Positions 7,261 to 14,815 of a stretch of DNA of 47,043 nucleotides are shown here, one piece after another. Within the stretch, counting starts at the first letter, position 1; each line of letters begins with the position of its first letter. The stretch comes from a virus: positions 1 to 47,043 of IMG/VR virus record IMGVR_UViG_3300025276_003377; one strand, given 5' to 3'. The translations under genes and the position numbers were made by a program. The notes below the pieces were generated by a model, which saw only the letters and a list, made by a program, of their open reading frames with translations, made no database searches and was not told where the DNA came from.

Positions 7261-9112
7261 CATATGGACCGTACTGTTTGTGCTAGTCTTAGGACTATCG
7301 CTTAGAGTAACAGATAATGAAACACTGCAACAGCTCAGGTACATGGGCTTCGATGCAAAGATAACATCACTTCCACAAACTAAATCTAATGACGTTGTAA
7401 TACTCAATATTGGAGAAGGGACCTTGGCCAAGGAAGGCCAGTATCCTTTTCCTAGAGGCCACTATGCAAGAATCATAAGTGATCTTATAGAAGCCAACTC
7501 AGGTGTAGCTGGTTTTACTATAATGTTTCCAGAACCAGATCGGTTCAATCAAGATAACGTATTTGCATCATGGGCTGGTGAACCAAGTGCTGTTGTTCTT
7601 GCTCAGAAAAGTTCAAACAAAGGTAGGTCACAGGAAGCTAGACGCGAAAATATTATTACTAGTGGCAATGGTGATCCATTAAACTGGGTTGATGAGTATG
7701 CAGGTATTGTTTCTAACATTCCTGAACTAGATCAGGCAGCAAGAGGTGTCGGTATGGTAAATGTCACACCATCATCAGACGGGTTGGTAAGAAAGATACC
7801 GCTCGTGGTTCAATCAGGCGGTAAAGCATACTCGAGTTTCCCTATCGAAGTGATAAGATCCATAACAAGTACCAAGGGGTACACTATAAAGGTAGATAAG
7901 GACCTTGGAATTGATTCACTATACATTCATCCAAGAGAGTTTAAGACCGAGCGCGATGGTTCAATATGGGTAATGTGGGATAAGACGTTTGATGAGTATG
8001 AGTGGGGAGTGGATCCACTCCCAAACTTAAATGGTAAGACTGTTATAATTGGTCTGACGGCTGAGGGTCTGGCAAATCCAGTTCCAACTGCCCATGGTCC
8101 TGTATATCCTCACCATCTTCAGGCCGCAGTCGTACAAACGCTTTTAAATCAGAGTTATAGTACCGAGTTGAATATGGTGACCCGCCCATGGTGGACGGAT
8201 GCTGCGGAGTTGGGAATAGCTCTCCTTGGTGGGGTCCTTCTAATAGCTGCTGTTTACTACTTTCCTCTGCTGCTTGCCACTTGCGTCGTTGTAGCATCTG
8301 CTGCCTTCTCCTACTTTGCTGCCGAATACGCATGGACTTCTTCAATGGTGCTCCTTGATTGGACTTTTGTAACAATATTATATATTATACTTGCTCTCCA
8401 CACATATGGCAACAACTTTTACATCCAATACAAGCTGAGAGAGCAGATCAAAGGTCAATTTGGAACGTATCTGTCACCTGACATGGTCGATATGCTGGCA
8501 AAGGACCCAACACTACTAAAATTGGGCGGTGAGAGACGTGAAATGTCCTTTTTATTCATGGACATTGTTGGATTCACGCCCATATCAGAATATTTTAAGA
8601 ATCAAGACGACCCCGAAGGGCTTGTTGAGCTTGTAAATGAGTTTTTGAACGAAATGACGTTGATTATTCTTGCAAATGGTGGTACAATAGACAAATATAT
8701 GGGCGATTGCATCATGGCGTTCTGGAATGCACCTTTAGATTGCGAAAATCACGCTGAAATGGCCGTACTATCGGCGATACAGATAGAAGTTAAGACTGCG
8801 GAGCTTAAAGAATTGTACAAAGAGAGGGGATTACCGGATATTAACGTGGGCACTGGAGTCAATACCGGCACATGCATCGTAGGGAACATGGGATCAGAGA
8901 CTAGATTCGATTATTCTGTTATAGGTGATGCGGTAAACTTGGCAGCTAGGCTAGAAGCAAAAGCAGCTCGACACGAACTTATAGATTACAAAACAGTCAT
9001 CTCTAGTATGACTGCTGACCAACTTCCTGATACTTTTAAGTTGAAAGAGATAGGCGACATAAACGTCAAAGGAAAGGTTGATGTGATAAAGATATTCTCA
9101 CCACGTCTTTAA
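7244..9112 (+). CDS. CHASE2-domain class III adenylate cyclase (membrane sensor)
   Basis: The enzyme should make cAMP from ATP in the cytoplasm under control of a periplasmic sensor domain. The 622-residue protein has one N-terminal helix (about 4-22), then a CHASE2 domain (about 25-300) with DVVILNIGEGTL, PFPRGHYA and MFPEPDR. Next come about three closely packed membrane helices (320-395), and a cyclase domain from about 425. Metal-binding Asp440 and Asp488, adenine-binding Lys484 (DKYMGD) and transition-state Asn565 and Arg569 (NLAAR) are all present, so it should be active; Lys484 favours ATP over GTP. ATG 7244 lies inside the previous ORF. FecR plus CHASE2 cyclase pairs occur in bacteria, but I know of none described in a phage. 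Confidence 0.9.
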   Translation: MRWLTSIWTVLFVLVLGLSLRVTDNETLQQLRYMGFDAKITSLPQTKSNDVVILNIGEGTLAKEGQYPFPRGHYARIISDLIEANSGVAGFTIMFPEPDRFNQDNVFASWAGEPSAVVLAQKSSNKGRSQEARRENIITSGNGDPLNWVDEYAGIVSNIPELDQAARGVGMVNVTPSSDGLVRKIPLVVQSGGKAYSSFPIEVIRSITSTKGYTIKVDKDLGIDSLYIHPREFKTERDGSIWVMWDKTFDEYEWGVDPLPNLNGKTVIIGLTAEGLANPVPTAHGPVYPHHLQAAVVQTLLNQSYSTELNMVTRPWWTDAAELGIALLGGVLLIAAVYYFPLLLATCVVVASAAFSYFAAEYAWTSSMVLLDWTFVTILYIILALHTYGNNFYIQYKLREQIKGQFGTYLSPDMVDMLAKDPTLLKLGGERREMSFLFMDIVGFTPISEYFKNQDDPEGLVELVNEFLNEMTLIILANGGTIDKYMGDCIMAFWNAPLDCENHAEMAVLSAIQIEVKTAELKELYKERGLPDINVGTGVNTGTCIVGNMGSETRFDYSVIGDAVNLAARLEAKAARHELIDYKTVISSMTADQLPDTFKLKEIGDINVKGKVDVIKIFSPRL

Positions 9113-9119
9113 ATTACTG

Positions 9120-9148
9120 TTGACTTTAAACCTAATTTCATGTATAAT
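9120..9148 (+). promoter_or_regulatory. Early promoter of the metabolic operon
   Basis: TTGACT (9120-9125), 17 bases, TATAAT (9143-9148), preceded by G. It drives the operon that begins at 9173; a short leader carries AAGGA at about 9162-9166. Confidence 0.85.
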
Positions 9149-9172
9149 GTGTATACAAGTTAAGGATATATT

Positions 9173-9769
9173 ATGAAAAAATTAAACAAAGTTATTATTA
9201 CCGACATCGATGGCGTAGTCCTCAATTGGGAAGATGCTTTTATTACTTGGATGGAACATAAGGGCCATAAAAGAGTAGAAGGATCCCAGTTTGTATACAA
9301 TGCTGGCGTGCAGTTCGGTATGTCAAGGGAAGAAGGACATAGAATGGTTGAGATATTTAACCAATCAGCTGTCATAGGCTTCCTACCACCACTAAGAGAC
9401 GCTCAGCACTACATCAAGAGATTAGCTGAAGAACATGGATATAGATTCATTGCTCTTACATCATTATCAACAGATAAGTATGCCAAGCAATTGAGGCAGA
9501 AAAATCTAGAAAAGCTCTTTGGCGAAATCTGGGACGACGTTATATGTCTACCTACAGGTGCCGACAAAGACGAATCATTAACACTCTTGTCTCACATACA
9601 TCCTGGTTCATACTGGATAGAAGATAAGATAACAAATATTGAATCTGGCCTCAAGGTTGGGTTCCCTGGAATCCTAATGGAGCATGGTTACAATATGGGT
9701 GGTAGAGAAGATGATAGATTCTTCACTGCTACTAATTGGGAAGAGATCTATAATTACGTCACTCAATAA
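9173..9769 (+). CDS. HAD-superfamily phosphatase / nucleotidase-like
   Basis: This 198-residue protein starts with the HAD nucleophile motif, D11-I-D13-G, in TDIDGVV. Motif II is the threonine or serine in ALTSLS, and the acidic motif near the end is in WIEDKITN. The enzyme family removes phosphate from small molecules or nucleotides, and relatives in phages are often annotated as 5'-nucleotidase-like, which would fit nucleotide recycling from host DNA. The substrate cannot be read from the sequence. It is the first gene of the early operon, with the start 25 bases after the -10 box and an AAGGA ribosome binding site. Confidence 0.8.
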   Translation: MKKLNKVIITDIDGVVLNWEDAFITWMEHKGHKRVEGSQFVYNAGVQFGMSREEGHRMVEIFNQSAVIGFLPPLRDAQHYIKRLAEEHGYRFIALTSLSTDKYAKQLRQKNLEKLFGEIWDDVICLPTGADKDESLTLLSHIHPGSYWIEDKITNIESGLKVGFPGILMEHGYNMGGREDDRFFTATNWEEIYNYVTQ

Positions 9770-9778
9770 GGACCGAAG

Positions 9779-10267
9779 ATGTTATTACTTGCCGTTAATG
9801 GAACTAAGGGTGGTAAGCTACCGAATGGACTTACTACTAAACTAGAACAAGCAGCATATTTTTATGCTAAGAAATTAAAGATGTCTGAGGAAGACTCTTT
9901 TATTGAAATTAAGGTTCCTCGTAAGAGGGGCTTTATTGATGGGTGTATAGGAGGACTATGCAGTGCGGCTGATGAAGAGCACGAAGCAGGTTACGAATAT
10001 ATGCACATTGTAATTGATCTTGCTAATGTAACAATTAGTGAGATGTTGAGAAACCTGGCTCATGAAATGGTCCATGCTAAGCAATACCTAAAAGGTGAGC
10101 TTTGTGTAGATGTACAATCATGGAAAGGGGTTCGATTCAAATCCAAGTTGGGCGTTGATTATGATGTCAATGCACCATGGGAAAAAGAAGCGTACAGGAG
10201 AGAGACTCTTCTATACAAAAAGCTATTAGATCATTATGGAGAAAATTATGGCAGAAGCAGAAAATAA
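9779..10267 (+). CDS. SprT-like zinc metallopeptidase
   Basis: The HExxH zinc motif is H95-E-M-V-H99, inside NLAHEMVHAKQY, and the third ligand is probably the Glu in PWEKEAY near residue 139. The family includes SprT/Spartan proteases that act on DNA-bound or cross-linked proteins, and short stand-alone domains are frequent in phages. At 162 residues it is about one domain long. It follows the HAD gene by nine bases with AAGGACCGAAG as ribosome binding site, and its end overlaps the next gene by 20 bases. Confidence 0.8.
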   Translation: MLLLAVNGTKGGKLPNGLTTKLEQAAYFYAKKLKMSEEDSFIEIKVPRKRGFIDGCIGGLCSAADEEHEAGYEYMHIVIDLANVTISEMLRNLAHEMVHAKQYLKGELCVDVQSWKGVRFKSKLGVDYDVNAPWEKEAYRRETLLYKKLLDHYGENYGRSRK

Positions 10268-10481
10268 ATTCGCTCATGTAGACAAAGCAGTCTTTGCATT
10301 AGCGTCAGCGTTGGATTCAACGTTAAGAGTTCAATCTCAAATCTTTGCATTTGAAGACTTAGATGAAGACTATCTAAACAATTGGTTACAGAAAGAGAAA
10401 GATCCAGTACTCGGTACTGTGATTGCTCAGCTGTTAGGTTTGAGGGAGATACAACCTGAGGGCGAAGCTGATGCCGGTTAA
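10248..10481 (+). CDS. Hypothetical small protein
   Basis: I do not recognise this 77-residue protein. ATG 10248 (MAEAENKF) is preferred over ATG 10236 because GGAGAAAA lies just before it. The sequence is acidic and mostly helical (ALASALDSTL, NNWLQKEK), without membrane helices or cysteines. It sits between a SprT protease and a peroxiredoxin and overlaps both, so it is certainly transcribed with them. Confidence 0.6.
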   Translation: MAEAENKFAHVDKAVFALASALDSTLRVQSQIFAFEDLDEDYLNNWLQKEKDPVLGTVIAQLLGLREIQPEGEADAG

Positions 10482-10992
10482 TGATGGAGAAAGAATGCCT
10501 GACTTCAGGTATTTTGATAGAGTAGCGGGAGCCTTCACTCAGAAGATCCTTCGCAACGAGGCTAAGGAAGGAAGGATAGTTCTATTTGGATTACCTGGTG
10601 CCTTTACGCCAACTTGTTCTACCGAACAGCTTCCAAAGTTTGAAGAACTGTATGATGACTTAACAACATATGTCGATGATGTATTTTGTACTTCTATCAA
10701 CGACCCATTTGTAATGAATGCTTGGTTTGATAGTTTAGATATTAAGAAAGTCAAATCTCTCCCTGATGGAAATGGGGATCTTGCTCAATCACTTAAAATG
10801 TTTGTTGCTAAACGCAATCTAAACTTTGGCCATCGTTCATGGAGATATGCAATGATCGTCAATACAAAAGATAAGTATATTGAAAAAGTCTTCTGTGAAG
10901 AAGGGTATGGGGATAACTGTGAAAGTGATCCATATGAAATATCAAAGCCTGAGAATGTTTTAGCATGGCTAAAATCGAAAGCAGGGCAATGA
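10471..10992 (+). CDS. Peroxiredoxin, Prx5 (AhpE/hybrid Prx5) type
   Basis: The enzyme reduces hydrogen peroxide or organic peroxides with a peroxidatic cysteine. The active-site block is GLPGAFTPTCS with Cys49 and Thr46, followed by the family's SINDPFVMNAW and a conserved Arg in SWRYAMIV. It has 173 residues, the normal length for Prx5. In the same operon there is a glutaredoxin (13414-13677), which could recycle the oxidised cysteine, since many Prx5 enzymes use glutaredoxin. A phage peroxiredoxin would protect the infected cell from oxidative damage. Start ATG 10471 overlaps the previous stop by 11 bases. Confidence 0.9.
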   Translation: MPVNDGERMPDFRYFDRVAGAFTQKILRNEAKEGRIVLFGLPGAFTPTCSTEQLPKFEELYDDLTTYVDDVFCTSINDPFVMNAWFDSLDIKKVKSLPDGNGDLAQSLKMFVAKRNLNFGHRSWRYAMIVNTKDKYIEKVFCEEGYGDNCESDPYEISKPENVLAWLKSKAGQ

Positions 10993-11432
10993 GAAACCTG
11001 ACCTGGAGCCAGGTCGATGAGCTGACTACGCAAGTAGCGGCACACCTTAGTTATGATGCTCCAGACTGTATAGTCGGACTAGCTCGCGGTGGGCTAATTC
11101 CGGCTGTACGCCTTTCTCACGTGTTGGGAGTGCCTATGGAGTGCATTAACATGAGCTTACGTGATTCAAAGGTGTCAGGGAGCTTAGAATTGTTTAAAGC
11201 TCAGTTAGATAACTTAGATAAATATAAGAACATTGCTATAGTAGACGATATATGTGACAGCGGTAAGACCTATCATGTACTTGATATACACTTACAAGAT
11301 CGAGGTCACCGAAACATCCAATGGTGTGCTCTTCTATCTAAAACTACTTCAATGTTTACGCCAACGATAGTTGGGGAAGAAATAAAAGAAATAAACAACT
11401 CAGAATGGGTTGTCTTTCCTTGGGAGGAATAA
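10989..11432 (+). CDS. Phosphoribosyltransferase (xanthine-guanine type fold)
   Basis: The PRPP-binding loop, IAIVDDICDSGKT (about residues 82-94), is a clear type I phosphoribosyltransferase motif. The N-terminal CIVGLARGGLIPA is the second substrate-facing loop seen in Gpt and HPRT-like enzymes. With 147 residues it is close to the Gpt length (152). Its role would be purine salvage, or transfer of ribose-5-phosphate to another base. ATG 10989 overlaps the peroxiredoxin stop as ATGA and has GCAGGGC just upstream; the longer in-frame ATG at 10965 lies in the previous gene and lacks a ribosome binding site. Confidence 0.85.
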   Translation: MRNLTWSQVDELTTQVAAHLSYDAPDCIVGLARGGLIPAVRLSHVLGVPMECINMSLRDSKVSGSLELFKAQLDNLDKYKNIAIVDDICDSGKTYHVLDIHLQDRGHRNIQWCALLSKTTSMFTPTIVGEEIKEINNSEWVVFPWEE

Positions 11433-11594
11433 ATGGATTATATTAAAAAACTTATGAAAGAAAGAACGTCTTGGGACGGTAGTATTATTATTGCAGTCTG
11501 TGGATCAGTAATTCTGCTTGGTGGTTTAGCTAAGGTAGTGGCATGGGCCGGATTAGCGTATGGTATTTACACACTGCTAAAGAGTGAGTCATAA
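11433..11594 (+). CDS. Small two-helix membrane protein
   Basis: This 53-residue ORF follows the previous stop directly, with GGGAGGAATAA as ribosome binding site. A positively charged N-terminus (DYIKKLMKERTSWDG) is followed by two hydrophobic stretches, at about 17-32 and 35-49, rich in Gly and Ala. Similar small ORFs recur in marine T4-like phages as I recall, but no function is known to me. With the next small membrane gene (12419-12628), it flanks the Coq4-like gene, so it could help anchor a membrane-associated activity. Confidence 0.65.
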   Translation: MDYIKKLMKERTSWDGSIIIAVCGSVILLGGLAKVVAWAGLAYGIYTLLKSES

Positions 11595-11609
11595 TCTAGG
11601 AGATTAACA

Positions 11610-12422
11610 ATGTGGAACCCAATAAAGATATACAAGTATTCTAAAAACATTCTAGCTAGAGGCCGTACCAATCATTACGATCAGTCTGACGACACTACGA
11701 ATGATATTGTTTCGCTTTATGGGGAGATGCTGTTTCCGTCTGTATTCTTGTCAGGGCATATTCTAAGAAAGACAGCTGAAGGACGTAATATCCTTTTCGG
11801 TCTCGAGGATAAGTCGGAAGAGCATCAACTTAGTGTATACATTCCAAAAATTACCGATGGTGAATATTTAGATTCACTAGCACCTAATACAGTCGGTGCT
11901 CATTACAAACATTTGATCAATCAATGGTCATTTGAAGAACTGTATAACTCAAGATTTACAAGCATGCCAAAAGATACGTTCGTGCAGAAACGTAGAGCCA
12001 ATGTTGCTCGTCATATCTTTTTAAGTCATGACTTCTGGCACGTATTGTTTAGATATGATACATCACCGCTAGGTGAGGCTTGCATACAAGCTGTAACATC
12101 ACAATATCTGAAATTTACTGGGCCATGGTATATGTCATACCTAATAGCATTCAAAGAAAGACAAATAACAGGTTCGTGGAAAGCATTTAATGTTATTCGT
12201 GAAGCTCATCGAATAGGTAAACAGGCTCACAGAGCTGTATACGATGCTAATTTTGATACACTATTAGAAATGGACATAGAAGAAGTACGCGCACAATTTA
12301 ATGTCGGTGTACCAACAGCGTTCTACGATTATGCTAAAGAGTTTCCAAAAGACTTTAGGTATGATTGCATTCATCCAGAATATAATGATACACAGGTTGA
12401 ATATACAGAGGCAACAATATGA
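11610..12422 (+). CDS. Coq4-like protein (ubiquinone biosynthesis family)
   Basis: Coq4 works in ubiquinone synthesis, on the benzoquinone ring, bound to a metal and to the membrane. The family signature H-D-x2-H-x11-E is complete: His140, Asp141, His144 and Glu156, in a block reading HDFWHVL then LGE. Total length (270) is in the Coq4 range, and the protein is likely monotopic, like Coq4. The region before the motif is the helical part, and KERQ with an N-x-x-R-x-AHR block follows. I have not seen a phage Coq4 described. Whether it acts on host quinone synthesis or on another substrate cannot be decided. Start ATG 11610 has CTAGGAG upstream. Confidence 0.75.
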   Translation: MWNPIKIYKYSKNILARGRTNHYDQSDDTTNDIVSLYGEMLFPSVFLSGHILRKTAEGRNILFGLEDKSEEHQLSVYIPKITDGEYLDSLAPNTVGAHYKHLINQWSFEELYNSRFTSMPKDTFVQKRRANVARHIFLSHDFWHVLFRYDTSPLGEACIQAVTSQYLKFTGPWYMSYLIAFKERQITGSWKAFNVIREAHRIGKQAHRAVYDANFDTLLEMDIEEVRAQFNVGVPTAFYDYAKEFPKDFRYDCIHPEYNDTQVEYTEATI

Positions 12423-12628
12423 GGTGGAAATTTCCAATTCTCACAGCGATCAAAGACTTCTATAAGAAGCATGGTCTAATTAAAACTATTCCTTTCGTCC
12501 TATTCATAGCAATCGGCGCTAAATTTGTTATAGGTAATTTAGGAATACTATTACTAAACGCACTGGGTATGGAACTATTGTTTCCAGGCCCAACTACAAG
12601 GGCAATACTAGCTCTATTTGGAGTTTAG
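12419..12628 (+). CDS. Small membrane protein after the Coq4-like gene
   Basis: This unrecognised 69-residue protein overlaps the Coq4-like gene by four bases (ATGA) and ends directly before iscU. It has a basic N-terminus (KFPILTAIKDFYKKHGL) and two hydrophobic segments (about 24-40 and 42-62), so it should be an inner-membrane protein. Tight coupling to the Coq4-like gene suggests a role at the same membrane site, but that is only context. Confidence 0.6.
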   Translation: MRWKFPILTAIKDFYKKHGLIKTIPFVLFIAIGAKFVIGNLGILLLNALGMELLFPGPTTRAILALFGV

Positions 12629-13096
12629 ATGGCATACTCAGACGAAGTAGTAAAAAGATTTGAAGCGGTTCTTGCTAACCCTAAGAAGCATTCAGTTGGT
12701 TCATTAGATAGAAAGAATCCTAAGGTTGCAACAGGTCTTGCAGGAGCTCCTGCTTGTGGTGATGTAATGCAATTGCAATTGCTGCTCGATGATAATGAAA
12801 AGATTGTCGATGTCAAATTTAAAACATATGGATGTGGATCCGCTATTGCATCTTCATCATTGTTTGTTGATATGATGATGGGACTAACTATCGCTGAAGC
12901 AAAACTAATCAAAGACAAAGACATTGCAGACGTCTTACAACTTCCACCGATCAAATTACATTGTAGTGTATTAGCAGAAGATGCTATCAAACAAGCTATG
13001 GTGGACTACGAGACAAAAAATACAAAGGACTATGCCCATCCTATTTTAGACACAGCAAAGTCTATGGTGGGTCATAATAATCCACCCAATGATTGA
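12629..13096 (+). CDS. iscU: IscU-type iron-sulfur cluster scaffold
   Basis: IscU is the scaffold on which 2Fe-2S clusters are assembled before transfer to target proteins. All ligands line up with Escherichia coli IscU at a constant offset of six: Cys43 (GAPACGD), Cys69 (YGCGSA), His111 and Cys112 (LHCS). The HscA-recognition motif is present as LPPIK (105-109), so host chaperones could still use it. Length is 155 against 128, with most of the extra residues at the C-terminus (MVGHNNPPND). No IscS cysteine desulfurase is seen in the window; sulfur would have to come from the host. The gene starts one base after the previous stop and overlaps iscA by eight. Confidence 0.93.
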   Translation: MAYSDEVVKRFEAVLANPKKHSVGSLDRKNPKVATGLAGAPACGDVMQLQLLLDDNEKIVDVKFKTYGCGSAIASSSLFVDMMMGLTIAEAKLIKDKDIADVLQLPPIKLHCSVLAEDAIKQAMVDYETKNTKDYAHPILDTAKSMVGHNNPPND

Positions 13097-13403
13097 TCTT
13101 ACAGACAGAGCTATAACACACATCATGAGTAACCTTCGTGGCGAAGGTGATTACGTTCGTGTAGGATTGAAGCCAGCTGGGTGCACAGGATTCGAATATA
13201 TTATAGATTGGGATAATGATGTTACAGAAGATGACATGGTTATTGACTTTGGAAAGTTTGGTGTTATTATAGACATACACTCTCAACCAATGATAGACGG
13301 ATCAACAATAGACGTTATCAGTGACGGTATAAATACCAATGTTAAGGTACTTAACCCAAAAGAAATTAACTCGTGCGGTTGCGGAGCAAGCGTACAATTT
13401 TAG
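13089..13403 (+). CDS. iscA: A-type iron-sulfur carrier (IscA/ErpA/HesB family)
   Basis: A-type carriers take a cluster from a scaffold and pass it to apo-proteins. The three ligand cysteines are at Cys32 (AGCTGFEY), Cys96 and Cys98 (SCGCG), the same spacing as in IscA. The length of 104 residues is normal. The immediate neighbours are IscU upstream and a glutaredoxin downstream, so together they form a complete scaffold, carrier and reductant set. IscA-like genes are reported in marine phages, while the IscU neighbour is less usual. The start overlaps iscU by eight bases. Confidence 0.93.
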   Translation: MIDLTDRAITHIMSNLRGEGDYVRVGLKPAGCTGFEYIIDWDNDVTEDDMVIDFGKFGVIIDIHSQPMIDGSTIDVISDGINTNVKVLNPKEINSCGCGASVQF

Positions 13404-13413
13404 GAACTATATT

Positions 13414-13677
13414 ATGGCCACGTGGACAATTTATTCAAAGAACAACTGCCCTTATTGCGACAAAGCAAAATTTGAACTTAGAGCAGAAGACGTAGAAGTC
13501 AAAAACATTAGCGACGATGCAGCATACTTTACTGAACTGATGGAAAGAAATCCAGCAGCTAGAACAATGCCCCAGATATTCAAAGGCGATCAACTAGTCG
13601 GTGGGTATGATCAATTAAAGACCTTATTAGAAGTCACTAGAGGTAGTGATGATGGCCTTATAGATAGATCACTATGA
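13414..13677 (+). CDS. Glutaredoxin (dithiol, CPYC)
   Basis: The active site is C12-P-Y-C15, followed by the cis-proline block TMPQIF and GGYDQL, which bind glutathione. The length (87 residues) is that of classical dithiol glutaredoxins. ATG 13414 is preferred because TAGGAAC lies upstream; the longer frame reaches back into iscA. It overlaps the glycosyltransferase start by four bases. In this operon it could reduce the peroxiredoxin, support ribonucleotide reductase, or assist in cluster assembly. Confidence 0.92.
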   Translation: MATWTIYSKNNCPYCDKAKFELRAEDVEVKNISDDAAYFTELMERNPAARTMPQIFKGDQLVGGYDQLKTLLEVTRGSDDGLIDRSL

Positions 13678-14663
13678 AGCTGAACATAGAAGGCGACATT
13701 AAGAAGAAAAAAGTTAAGCACGATATGGCAGCAGATGCAATGGGCGGTACGGAGTTAATGAAGTATGCCCTGCAAGATAAGATCCCTGCTGATCTATTAG
13801 ACCAGTTTAACATCATCCCTACACGAGTACTCGAACAGCTTCCTACAGACAAGAAGAACATCCTATGGATCCATGACACACATAGTGATCCAGAAGTACA
13901 ACATCTAAAGGATGGTGGATGGAAGAAGTTTGATAAGTTAGTGTTCGTCTCACATCAGCAGCAACAGATGTTCTCAGCTTACCTTGGTATCCCACCAAGT
14001 GCTGGTGTCGTAATGCAGAATGCAATTGAGCCAGTAGACGCCCATGAGAAACCAGATCCAAAGAAGTGTGTTAATCTAATATACCACACAACACCGCATA
14101 GAGGATTAGAACTTCTATTTCCTATCATGCAACATATTAAAGAAGTGCTGCCAGATATCAATTGGCATCTTGATGTATACTCATCGTTTGGTGTATATGG
14201 TCCTAATTGGGAACAGAGAAATAAGCCATACGAAAAACTATTTAAAGATATTGCAGCTGATCCAAACATGACTTATCATGGATACGTAAGCAATGATGAA
14301 GTTAAGAAGGCCCTACAGAAGGCTCATGTGTATGCTTTCCCTAGTATCTGGCCAGAGACTTCTTGTATAAGTATGGTAGAGGCAATGAGTGCTAGATGTT
14401 TAGTTGTACATTCATCATTGGCAGCATTACCTGAGACAGCAGCAAATTGGACTCTGATGTATGACTTTACAGAGGACCATAATGATCACGCGCGCAGGCA
14501 TGCGCTCATGTTAATGGATGCAATGCAGATCGTTAATGATGAAAATATGCAGGAGCGTCTTGATATGCAGAAAGCGTATACAGACGGATTTTATAGTTGG
14601 AATGTGAGGGCACAACAATGGATGGTATTACTACAGAGTCTACTGGAACAGGAACAACAGTAA
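13674..14663 (+). CDS. Glycosyltransferase, GT4-like
   Basis: This 329-residue protein has the two Rossmann-like halves of a GT-B enzyme. The donor-binding half shows HRGLELL, the region VYAFPSIWPETSC, and the E-x7-E signature (E...MVEAMSA), which binds a nucleotide sugar in retaining GT4 enzymes. The N-terminal ADAMGGTELM is the nucleophile-side glycine loop. It could glycosylate phage DNA, virion proteins or host surface sugars; the acceptor is unknown. It is the last long gene of the early metabolic operon and overlaps glutaredoxin by four bases. Confidence 0.8.
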   Translation: MKLNIEGDIKKKKVKHDMAADAMGGTELMKYALQDKIPADLLDQFNIIPTRVLEQLPTDKKNILWIHDTHSDPEVQHLKDGGWKKFDKLVFVSHQQQQMFSAYLGIPPSAGVVMQNAIEPVDAHEKPDPKKCVNLIYHTTPHRGLELLFPIMQHIKEVLPDINWHLDVYSSFGVYGPNWEQRNKPYEKLFKDIAADPNMTYHGYVSNDEVKKALQKAHVYAFPSIWPETSCISMVEAMSARCLVVHSSLAALPETAANWTLMYDFTEDHNDHARRHALMLMDAMQIVNDENMQERLDMQKAYTDGFYSWNVRAQQWMVLLQSLLEQEQQ

Positions 14664-14815
14664 TCAGCGCAGAAGCTCATTATAAGGCTATGGTGGCAGA
14701 GCAGAACGCTCAGATCTATAAGCAGTATGTGAGGATCAGTGATCTCATTGAAGAGAATAAAATTCTAAAGGCTGACGTTGTCGAACTGAGTGCGAAGCTC
14801 AATGAAGTCGAGTAG
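14618..14815 (+). CDS. Small coiled-coil protein at the operon end
   Basis: This 65-residue ORF begins inside the glycosyltransferase gene (ATG 14618), and its last 51 bases overlap the end of the oppositely oriented nuclease gene. The second half is coiled-coil-like, with heptads such as ISDLIEENKILKADVVEL. No function is known. The short Thr/Gly-rich start (TTESTGTGTT) makes the start choice uncertain. A small terminator for this strand follows at 14825-14842. Confidence 0.45.
   Translation: MDGITTESTGTGTTVISAEAHYKAMVAEQNAQIYKQYVRISDLIEENKILKADVVELSAKLNEVE

Noticed and set aside
10128-10145. GGTTCGATTCAAATCC resembling a tRNA T-arm
   Set aside because: Lies in the SprT gene and no acceptor, D or anticodon arms fit around it.
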